Of a stretch of 64,000 nucleotides of DNA, positions 45,051 through 54,720 are shown in pieces (within the stretch, counting starts at the first letter, position 1; every line of letters starts with the position of its first letter). A program made the position numbers and the translations under genes. Where the stretch lies: assembly GCA_014529385.2 (NCBI GenBank), contig CM043950.1, forward strand, positions 71,404,435-71,468,434, read 5' to 3'. The DNA comes from Adiantum capillus-veneris. Lineage: Eukaryota; Streptophyta; Polypodiopsida; Polypodiales; Pteridaceae. The notes beneath the pieces are model-generated. The model was not told where the DNA came from and ran no database searches. It worked only from the letters and a program-made list of their open reading frames with translations.

Positions 45051-45480
45051 ACACAAAAGAGATCCTGTAAACCACATAAGGGAGTCTTCACTTCATCTTC
45101 CTCCTTAGCCACATGATCATAAAATTCTTCAAAAGAAGGCTCATCCTCAATCACAGCCATCAACCTTGCAATATACTTCTTCAACCTGTAGCCATTCACA
45201 CGTACTTTATGTGGGGTACCATCCAAGTCAGTAAGTTGATATGTGCCATTTGGAAACTTGTTTAAGACCAAGGAAGGACCTTGACACTTGATTTGAAATT
45301 TATTTCGAAAAGTTCTATCAAGCCTACTATTGTAACGAAGCACCATGTCACCATGTCACCCTTCTCATTTGCCTTTGCTTGATTGTTCTTCAAGACCTGC
45401 TCATAATGCTAAAAAGCCAATAAGCTATCCAAATGTACACATTGCAAATATAGAAGCCTTTCCTTGAGTGCATTTTTGGG
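45035..45480 (-). pseudogene. Integrase C-terminal fragment of element I
   Basis: Reads LVLRYNSRLD, FPNGTYQLTDLDG and VRVNGYRLKKYIARL, the C-terminal integrase domain seen in A, B and L, preceded by KERLLYLQ and a stop-bearing helical part. Upstream of about 45480 similarity ends, so only the last part of pol remains. Confidence 0.75.
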
Positions 45481-48400
45481 CTCTTCTTCAAGATTTAGCA
45501 TCATCTTCAAAGCTGGTATCTCACCTCTGTGAGGTCTCCTCCCCGTCTCACCTTGACGGAACTAGAGGACACTTGACGGCCGCTAGATCGTATGCGGGAA
45601 GCAAACAAAAATTGGTCGAGAAAGAAACCAGTGGATGGTCTCTCATCACTTAGTGAGTTGAGCCCAAGCCACCAGTAAAAATAATATAGCTTCACCCCAC
45701 AGGGGAAGCATAACTACATACTATCGGTCCTAATCTCATCTTTTAGGAGGAGAAGAAACCTCGGTGCCTTTTTCCTCATAGCTTTCAAAGGCGCGTACAC
45801 CAAGTTCCTGCCACTCTGATGTAATAAGAAATCTAATTTTGTACTCTATCACACAGGGCTGAGAGTTCCTGATTGATCGGGACCACCCGTCTCATAGGCT
45901 TTGGCAACCTGAGTCAAGCCCCCACTTTCCACCCCACACTCACACAAAGTCTTTGTGTGGCCTAATTACGAACACATTTTTCTTCAACACTTAGGGTTTC
46001 TTCTTTATATTTCCTCACCACAAGTTCCTTTAGGCAATCCCTTCAATCAAGAAAACTCAGCATCAAAATATATCTTTCATAGGAAAAGATACTCAACAAA
46101 CAATACTTCATTAAAACTTCCAATGTATTGGAGTCATGAGGACTCCAACCAGTGTTAACTCCACGCGTTGTCAAAACTGGCCGCCCATACAACCAGTCCA
46201 TGATCCACCCAATTCTTGGAGTAACTCTCTGGGTAAAATCATGTATCCACCGCATCAAAAGCAAGCCATGGATATATCCACCGCATAAAAAGCAAGTCGT
46301 GGATTTAGCTCCTGCGATAACTTCACAAGCTACCGCCCTGTGATCAATAGAGGGTTCATACTAAGTCGACATTGGAATAATGAATGAAATCTGGTCGAGA
46401 TAATTTTTCCTAGCAATCATTCTTTCCTACCTCAAAGAGCCTTTCCATAAAACATTTCTTTCCTATTTAATTTAAACTTAGACTTAGAAAAAACCATTAA
46501 AGTACTAATGCTATTGTTTCAGTTGGACTTCCAACATATATCGAGAAAATTAGACATTACTAAAGTTATCATAATGCAATGCTTATATAAGGTACAAAAT
46601 ATAATCCACCCTACCTCATGAATTTCCTCCTCGTCGCTTTGTGAGATGGACAGATTTCCCTCTCTCATTGGTGTCTACCATTGGTAACCATGTTGCTAGT
46701 TCCTACCTTGCGGGCATTAGCACCACCAAACCGAATTCTTTTAGGGGCCATTTCTCACTACTAGGATTAGTTCTTTCGAAAAAACGAAGAGACTATGTGT
46801 GGTACAAAAATTCCCACTACAACCAATGAGAAAACTTGACAAGGAATAACCTTATTCTTACACATAATACTAGATAAATGACAAAGCATTCACAAATGTA
46901 AGCATGCAGCTGACTCAAGAATACAACGAGATGATTATGCTCTAATTACTCATAAACTCACATTAAGATTATCATAACCAAGACTTCCCCCATGTGAAAT
47001 ATGAGATCAAGATTAATGCATCTAGTTCATCTATATAACACACAATGATAGATTATAACCATGCAAAAACCAACTGTAATAGATGATTAACTTCTGCACT
47101 ATCATACATAGATTATGCATAATTTACTAGTGCAAGGTGAAACTCTAACTATGCATCTTTTAGTATGCAAGAATTCTCAAATTTTTGTCCTAATTTCATG
47201 GATAAATCAAGGTTTTTATCACCTTAATTATTCTTCAATTTTGGGTGCATAACAAAAAGAAAAAGATTCACCATATCTTGGAGAATCAGGTGAAAGAGCT
47301 TTACAACATAATTATGCACAACATACTTAACTAACAATGATAATTATGTGCATAAACTTATACTCAATTAAGAAATTTTAGATACACTTAAGAAGCAAGG
47401 TGCTCCTTAATCCAACAATAGAACTACAATCAACGAATGGAAACCATTGACATTACTTCACATGGATTATTATAGAGAATATATTACTTATTGTTGTAGC
47501 CAGCTAGCATAATTAGGCTCAGCATAGGAATCCTCTAGAGAAAAGAGGTTATGGAGCAATAGGATTAGCATAAAAATAATATAATTACCCTTGGTTAAGA
47601 TCTCCCTTGTGATGAAAAAGAATCTCCAGAAAAATTCACTATAGCCCTTACAGTGTCTTGGGGACTGTGTGTCTACTAGAGAGGGGTGAGCTACGGTTAT
47701 ATAGGCATCCCCCTCAAGGAGGATTGATTTTCCTTGCTATAATTGGAGCTAGAGAGCCCATACACACACACACCCACACACACCTCCAAGTGTCATGCTA
47801 TGTGTGGGGTTCCCTAGTGAGGTGTCCTCACTTGCCCATCTCACTTGCCTATACTCCCTCTCTCTCTTTCTCTCTCAAACACACTTGCAAAAATTGATTT
47901 CCACAAGGTGAGTTAGTGCTAGTTATTTTCTATTTTGACTGGTTGTGGTGTCCTAAGCCCATGCTCCATTGCCCATACTAGGCCACACCTCACTCTTTGA
48001 CCCATGTTGTACCTTATCTAGGCCATGCTTAGTTCCCATGCCTAACCTAACACTTGTCACAAGACTAGCTATGCACATGACCCATGGCCATACATGATGG
48101 GAACACATGTTCATGCATACCCATGACCATGCATGCACATCCATGCTCATGCATACCCATGCATGCACATCCACATTCATGCCATACATACATAGAAAAT
48201 GCTAACCTTAGGCTAACCAGACTTATACTAACCCAAATTCAATTCTAAAACTTGCTAATTTGAGACAGACTTGCAGGTAGCAGATACAACTACCTGCCAT
48301 AAATAGCAACCTCTGGCACCTGGACCCTATTTTTAAGGAAACCTAGGTCTGTGCACAGTCTGAGGAGCCGGTCGATCGTAGACCATACCGGTGGTCAAAA

Positions 48401-48650
48401 ACTTTCTATTTATGCAAAAATTTCACAAAACATGACTTTGACCAAAATTAAAAGTTCTACAAAAATTTCAATACAAAAACGACATCTGATCACTAAAAAT
48501 TGCTAGGAATAGCAAGTTTTGTCATTCAAAAACTTGGATCCAAAACTTTACATAGGGATTCCTTTTGCAAGAAAGATGGAAACCTTACATTCTACCGAAC
48601 ATGAAAGAATTGAGAGGCCCTCATCTCAAGGGTAACTCTGGATAATTCCT
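45481..48650. other. Long non-coding stretch without recognised genes
   Basis: No ORF here could be tied to a family. Notable items are a TATATA sequence near 47698, (CA)n runs near 47762, and imperfect CATGCATACCCATG repeats at about 48110-48182. Part may be LTR of the chromovirus remnant J, whose 3' side would lie here, but no boundary could be set. Confidence 0.4.
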
Positions 48651-49148
48651 CTGAAGAGTTAGTTAATCTTCCCACATTGTGTCTTCTTTTGGAAAATCCT
48701 TCCACTTGACTAGATGTTCAATGATGTTCCTATTCCTTAGTTTTCTTTCTCGCATCTCAAGGATGTAATCACGTTGTATCTTGAGAATAACAACTTGTTC
48801 TGCATCTGCAAGATGATCGAGATTGGGAATATAGGGTTTAAGCAAACTCGCGTGGAAAACCTCATGAACTTTAAGGTTTGAGGGTAACTGCAACTTGTAA
48901 GCTTGGTCACTTACAACCTTTACAATCTCATAAGGTCCACAATATCTTGGGATAATCTTCTTGAATTTCCCCAAGGATAGATTAATCCGCTTGGGTTTAA
49001 CCTTGAGAATTACCTTATCCCCTAACTTAACACTAGGTTGGTAACCTAACAGGACATAAAAGTGTCCTTTCAGGGTTTTGAAAAAAACCTCCAAAACCAT
49101 AGTAGATCCACTCATTTTGTAAAATCCTTTCATGAGGTAATAGTTCAA
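48651..49148 (-). pseudogene. Chromovirus integrase tail with chromodomain (fragment J)
   Basis: The minus strand encodes PSVKLGDKVILKVKP, GPYEIVKVVSDQAYKLQLP and VHEVFHASLLKPYIPN, the C-terminal integrase region of chromoviruses. It is followed by ILEMRERKLRNR and EHLVKWKDFPKEDTMWE, a chromodomain core with its aromatic WKDFP and TMWE positions. A stop follows directly. The catalytic integrase and all upstream domains are absent or unrecognisable. Chromodomains direct integration towards modified chromatin. This lineage is distinct from the Tat-like elements around it. Confidence 0.8.
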
Positions 49149-50289
49149 GGCCTACTACTCATGGAAAAAATAAGAAACTTGTAAAATTTCTCATCTTTTG
49201 GTCACACCAAGCCTCCAAAGTTGATGGACCAGTGCATTTTCATCAAAACAGTCATTTCTTACATTTTGTTGCATAAAGATAAGATTAGGGATTTTTGTAG
49301 GACTTGAGATAAATTCCCTAGTTAACTTCAATGGGTTGGTGATCAGAACATATGATTTCTTCTCACTCACTAAATTTTGTTTTGCCAAAATAAATAGGTA
49401 CAAAAAAGTTGAATTTTTACCATTTTGCAAACCTATCATCATAGTTTCTATAGCCACGCTCAATACATATAATATATGCATGTTTTCTTAGTTCCCTATT
49501 GTCCTTTATGTTCATAAGGAGCCATGGATCATGTCAAAAGAATAATACATCTCTTACCAAGGGGAATCTTGGGGACAAAGATGAAGTGCTAAATACAGCA
49601 AACATGAAAAAACTGGGTTCAACATTATGAGTTGTAGAATCCCATAGAAACTATTCTATATCTAGCCAAATTTGATCTTTATGACTAGATATGGTTACTG
49701 CCAAAATGCATGTAGTTGTCACAAGAAACTAACAATATTGAAAAAGCTATACTTGATATGCTAGAATGTTTCGTTTTCTTCTATAATTGAAAAAATCAAC
49801 CATCATTGTTTACTATGAAAAATAGGGTATTAGGTGCCCCAAAAATCAAGGAATATTAGCTTTATGTTACAATATGCGACATAGAAAATCAAAAATGCAT
49901 TTGGATATCATGAAATCCACCAAAAAAATTGTAGAAGAGCTAAAATTGGCTAAAAAACAGGATTTGACAATTTTTGTAATTTGGTCATAACTTACAACTT
50001 TAATATTTATTTCTCCCTAGAAGCATCAGGACATGTTGAGGACTACTAAAGATAGTTCTTTAGCATTATAGACCTCACAAACATGAATTCTAGAGTGGTA
50101 TAGTTGCAAAAAGTTGAAAAAAGCCAAAAACAGGACCGGTTTTTTCACACAGTTTAGGTTGTGAAATGTTGTGCAAGGACAAAGTTAAAGATGGAATTGA
50201 TATTCCAAAAAAATGTTGAGTTTGCAAATGTACCTACAAGGTCTACCAGATATGAACTTACCAGATAAAGGCTTGCAACCTGCTTTGCT
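49149..50289. other. AT-rich unassigned stretch
   Basis: Small ORFs exist but none resembles a known family. No repeats shared with the rest of the window were noticed. Confidence 0.4.
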
Positions 50290-50750
50290 CTCACCCTGAT
50301 ATAGCTGCCACTTTCTGGAGCTTCACCTCGTCGAGAGCCTGTTCAGAAGCTTCCTCCTGGGAGACACAGGGACTAGCAAATTAGGCTCAGCCACCCCCGG
50401 CTCAGGTAAGCTCTCTCGAGCCTCCTCTACTATCACATCTTCATGCACGATAGCCGAGATGGATGGAATGAAAATCTCCCTCACCACTCGCTTCTCTACT
50501 CACCTCAGTTTTCGCACTTCAACTTCCTCTTCATCACTAGAGGATTCCGTCGCATCCGGGTCTGTGCATATAATTCCGAGGGTTTTTTCTGGGTTTCTTT
50601 ATCTTCCATCAAGTGCAGGGCTTTGTGAGGTTTAACTTTCTTCGAGCCTCTAACAATATAAGAAGAGGGGGTTTTCTGAGGGACAGGCATTGTGAGGGTT
50701 GGGGCCTGATGCGTGTAGAAGCCTCCATTGCAAACACCTTTCTCTTCCAA
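50290..50750 (-). pseudogene. CRF-like AP2/ERF gene fragment (K)
   Basis: On the minus strand, frames from about 50702 give VPQKTPSSYIVRGSKKVKPHKA. After a frame change in an A-run near 50582 comes ICTDPDATESSSDEEEVEV (about 50573-50515), then one stop and EKRVVREIFIPS. The order basic stretch, TDPDATESSSDEEE, KR(F/V)VREI is the CRF domain that precedes the AP2 domain of cytokinin response factors. Further left, YQG followed by GAGAGCAAAGCAGG could be a ruined start of AP2 (YRGVRQRPWG), but no AP2 domain remains. It is the only host-gene-like coding remnant I can name; intactness is excluded by the frame change and stop. Confidence 0.55.
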
Positions 50751-51996
50751 ATGCAGATGGTGTGGTCATTAAAGAGGAAGCAAGAGGAGAAGTGGATGAT
50801 GGCTAAAATAGAACAAAACTTACAGAAATGAATGTGGGCAGCAGATGAAGAGAGCAAGGGAGGGGGTTTTCTCTGGGAGCAGCTGCAAGAGAGGAAGCTC
50901 ACTCTACCACAAAATGCAGATGACTAAGGGCAGATTCGCACAAACGGAGTTCAACCCGGCCAGCCGTGCGGACGCGCTCTAAAATGTAGCCAAGCTTTGC
51001 GTTCCTCTACGCTATGGTTTCCGAAAGAAACAGAAACCCCTTCTCCTGATAATAATGATGATGGCGAAGGGAGGTGGGAGGAAATCGTTGGTAGCAAAGG
51101 CGGCAGACAAGGAAGTAGAGGAGAGATGGGTGCAAGTAAAGATCTCAGAGAAAGAGAGAGAGTGTATGGGTCTGCATGACGATGATGGCGGAAACAAGCC
51201 TATGATCAATGCATCTATAGTGCACCTATCAACAAATCAATACACACACAACTACGACTAGGCCTATGCATGTCATCATGTCCGCCGCTTGGAATAAGAA
51301 TAAAACAGTTTGTGCTTGCTTTAATGTCCTAGTAGGTTGGTAGGCTGGTTTATATGGTCACCAATGACCATCACCTCGCTTAGTGCTTGGTCAATTGTTT
51401 GTCACACACAGTTGAGCAGGCACATCAGGTAGAGAGAAAGGCAATGGCTACATGGCCCACACTCTAGCAAGCAAAGGCCGCTAATTCCATGACGTTGCAA
51501 GCGTTGGGGTGCACCGCGTTGCATCTGTTGGCTTTTGCAGCCTCGCCTCATGATTGGCATTTGAGGAACGAAGACCAACGATGCCGATTTTGGCATAATT
51601 GCAACTTTTCAAGCTTAGTTCTACTATGATGGACATGTATCCCAACGTGACCACAATCTAGGCATAGTTATCCAATTGAAACTGATAACTATGCGTCGTG
51701 TGACCATTACCTTAGGTGGTGGTAGCATGAGGCATAGTTATATGTAACTTTGACTGATAATTATGCATATGTCATGGTCACATAAAGTATAGAGTATCAC
51801 ACAATAGAACTAAGCCCGTGCTTTTGCACAAATACCATTGGAATAGTTGCACAATTTGATTGCATGACAACTTTTGCTACATAAAGCAAAGGATTTACCT
51901 AGTTTAAGCGGCGTGGATGCAGCAGCTTACCTCGGACCCCGACGGATTCACTATTAGTAATGGGGGGATGTCACCTGCCAGCCAGTGCTTTGATGG
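50751..51996. other. Unassigned stretch left of element L
   Basis: Contains a pair of hairpin-forming repeats at about 51661-51770 (GCATAGTTATC with TGATAACTATGC, repeated) and, on the minus strand at 51996-51907, an open stretch of 30 codons that contains a GAG|GTAAGC donor-like site. No gene can be confirmed. Confidence 0.35.
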
Positions 51997-54069
51997 TGAG
52001 TGGCATAAAATGGTAACCATCTTTTTGCAACATTTGTCAGCCTACTCGACGTCCTCTTCCTCATATGTGTATATATTTTTCTACGCTATTAAGTTATCTA
52101 GAGTGAATTCCCCCTCTTCGTTCAACCTTTGTGGCGACACATACATTATACTCTTCTCAAAAAATGTCACCTTAGTCATATATTTATATTACCACCCTTT
52201 TCTTTTTTGCTTTGTAAATAGAATAAGCATACAATAACCAACTATATACCCCCAAACTTTCTTACCTCTTTTGAATTAGTAGTAGAAAAATAATATATCC
52301 ATCTTCCACCCCATATAGATAAATTCCCATGGAAATCAACTCTCCACTTGTCTTTACCAAAGATTATGGTCCCTCTCTATAAGTCTTCTATGCCCCCTAC
52401 ATAGGTGGCCCAATATCTCTTAAGAATATACATATAGTTTTTTCTCCTTTCAAAAAGAATCCAATTGTATATTATTTCCACAAGCAAATAATATTGGGCC
52501 CTCCTCTATTTGTTTAAGCATCATAGCCTTTTGAAAAAGCATGATTCCCCTTGGATGCATACAAGCAAAGGGCCCATACAAGAAGACTTGGAAGCAAAAG
52601 GTTCCCTAGCCTAGTGTGGACCTCCCAAACCGAATTCCTTGGTGCATGGGCGTGAAGAATAGTCCAAATTCATATCAAACATGTTGATAAGGTCAATTTT
52701 TCCTTTTGAAGCATGTCATTCCGAGCTACAGGTAAAAAGTTATGGTCAAAATAGTGTAAATCTGTCAGATTCGCAGCAAAAGGGAACTGTAAATCAAGTA
52801 AATCAAGAGGGTGAGATCTTATTTTTCCCCCTACTCATCTTCTAGAAGAGCAATGAGTGTTCAAGGTCACTTGCATGTGATGGGACCAACCTAAAGATTC
52901 TTTCTAAATGCCAAGATAGACAAGTTGAGATACCCCGCAGGAGCCACCCGTAGGGCCTCATGGTGGGGCCCACCTACATTATGCACCCCTATGGAGCCTT
53001 CACGGTCTAAAATGATATTTCTGGTGAATAAATAGTCCCTTTTATGTCCAATATTCAATGAGTGGTCAAAGGGCACTTAATTAGGTCTAATCACTTACTC
53101 TAATTAAGTGTAGCATAATCCCACTCCTACACAACTATAAATAGCCCCCCTTGGAGAGACTCAAGGACACCTATATTTTCAACTTCATGTTGTTTCTTGA
53201 TCAATAGTAGAGAAAACCCCAACTCTCCCTCTTTCACATCCTCCCTCCTAACCTTCCTCTTTGGAGGAAGTGCAACTCTATTCTCCACTCTTTCCATTCT
53301 ACAATCTCTTACTCCATCAACCCAATAAATCATTTGTAGCACCTCAATAACTTGTAAATACATCATGATCTCTCTCATGGTTATGTTAATGATCATGAAA
53401 TCATCTTCAAAACTTTCAAGTGTCGCAATTCGTGATGGTTAGCAAGCGTCGGTCCTCCCCTTAAAAGGTGTGCGAGAAATCAAGTAAGTGTTCTATTCTC
53501 AATTTACCATTGGTTTGTTTCTCCACACTTATTCAATTGGTCTAAAGAAATTTCTCACTCCAACTCTCTTTTGTTTCATTACATATGCATGTGGCTACCT
53601 CTCATGGTGATTTTATTTGTGTCACGACATTGCATAGATAGAGATGAGCTCTCTATGCAAAGTGTGTTAGTTTGATGTAAGTGATTCTCTTGTGTGTTTG
53701 AGAGGCAAGTCTTGTGTGCATGATTTTTTGATGAGTGCTTGAGAGAGGAAGAGTTTGGATGTATTATGGGTATTCTTATGGGGAGAAGGTGAATGCTATT
53801 CCACAAATTTCATATTTCATTTTGATGCACGGCATTGGGTTGCATAATCGTTGACGGTGTTCAAGTGTCCAAAGTGTATATAGAGTAAGGGGGTTTTCAA
53901 AGTGTGTTGCTTGAGTGGGTGAGTGCAAGTGTCATTTTGATTGGTTTCCTTCTCCACTCCCAAAAGAAGGTGGTGCCCCAAGTAGTGTGCGTACCTCTTT
54001 ACGAACATTTTGTGAGGGTAGGCCCATTGGTTTGGGTTTAGAGACCCCATTTCAAAACGCTCGCCCTCA
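51997..54069 (+). repeat. 5' LTR of element L (2073 bp)
   Basis: TGAGTGGCAT to CGCCCTCA. TATA box TATAAATA at 53136-53143; LTR hairpin at 53948-53979; AGAGACC (AGAGGCC in the 3' copy) about 30 nt before the end. AATAAA-like sequence near 53325. Confidence 0.95.
53948..53979 (+). promoter_or_regulatory. LTR hairpin plus TGGTGCCCC motif (L, 5' copy)
   Basis: CCTTCT (53948-53953) pairs with AGAAGG (53965-53970) over an 11-nt loop. TGGTGCCCC follows at 53971-53979, 96 nt before the true primer-binding site that opens with the same nine bases. The 3' LTR copy is at 62151-62182. Confidence 0.75.
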
Positions 54070-54074
54070 TAAAG

Positions 54075-54091
54075 TGGTGCCCCCACTGAGG
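54075..54091 (+). promoter_or_regulatory. Primer-binding site of element L
   Basis: TGGTGCCCCCACTGAGG five nt after the LTR end. Confidence 0.75.
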
Positions 54092-54126
54092 AACATATTT
54101 CCAAGTTACCTTCAAATTTTTTAGTG

Positions 54127-54339
54127 ATGAACAATGGAGTTCCCATCTATCCATTTCATTTTGCACAACACATTAGAGTAAATGTTCACATAGATAGAAA
54201 AGTCTTTTTCCAGCAACGCATTGTTTTTATGTTTGGTGCTGAAAGACTTAGAGAAATACTGGCATCACCCAATCCAATTATACTGCCAATCATCAATTAT
54301 GAAACTTCTTTTGATGTTCACGTTTTCATTTTTTTTTAA
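54127..54339 (+). CDS. Small accessory ORF s1 of element L
   Basis: A 70-codon ORF, first ORF of the genomic RNA, starting MNN at the ATG 35 nt after the primer-binding site. About 64 percent identical to s1 of element A. It aligns with s2 of the same element over all 70 residues without a gap, with 29 identities, including FG, RL, EI, AS, NP, ILP, YE, DV and FI at matching positions. No known domain. The C-terminal third is hydrophobic (PIILPII, DVHVFIFF) but too short for a confident membrane call. Both s1 copies are intact in elements whose pol is broken. Confidence 0.7.
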   Translation: MNNGVPIYPFHFAQHIRVNVHIDRKVFFQQRIVFMFGAERLREILASPNPIILPIINYETSFDVHVFIFF

Positions 54340-54422
54340 AGGCAGGAACAAGGAGTGGTGAAGGGGTGCTCAATGGCCATATGAAGGAACGAAGTCTTCA
54401 AACCAACAACGAGGAGTAGCAC

Positions 54423-54635
54423 ATGAATCACGATCAAAACAATGAACCTTTTAGGCCTATTGCTCGACAATCCATTCATATAATCATTGCAACTAAGTTT
54501 AGGTTTCAATCTATCATAAGGAGGATATTTGGATCCACTCGCCTCAATGAAATCAATGCTTCAATTAATCCATTTATTCTACCTATGATAAAGTACGAAT
54601 TAACAATGGATGTGTACATCTTCATTTTAATGTAA
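54423..54635 (+). CDS. Small accessory ORF s2 of element L
   Basis: A 70-codon ORF starting MNH, 83 nt after s1 and 85 nt before the gag ATG. About 60 percent identical to s2 of element A and about 41 percent to s1 of L. More basic than s1 in its middle part (KFRFQSIIRR). Being upstream of gag on the RNA, s1 and s2 would be translated before Gag unless splicing, reinitiation or leaky scanning is used. Function unknown. Confidence 0.7.
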   Translation: MNHDQNNEPFRPIARQSIHIIIATKFRFQSIIRRIFGSTRLNEINASINPFILPMIKYELTMDVYIFILM

Positions 54636-54720
54636 TCAGATTTATAGTGTCAATAATCTTGTGCGGCCCGTAAGAGAAAAGTTTCTTTTAAAAAAAGAGA
54701 TTTCAAAAAGTCTAAACAAA

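Noticed and set aside
48110-48182. CATGCATACCCATG array as a CRISPR
   Set aside because: Units are contiguous imperfect tandem copies without spacers, in plant nuclear DNA.
50609-50902. 97-codon minus-strand ORF with a Leu/Cys-rich start as a secreted peptide
   Set aside because: It is the third frame over the CRF-like fragment; the CRF signature in another frame explains the coding bias.
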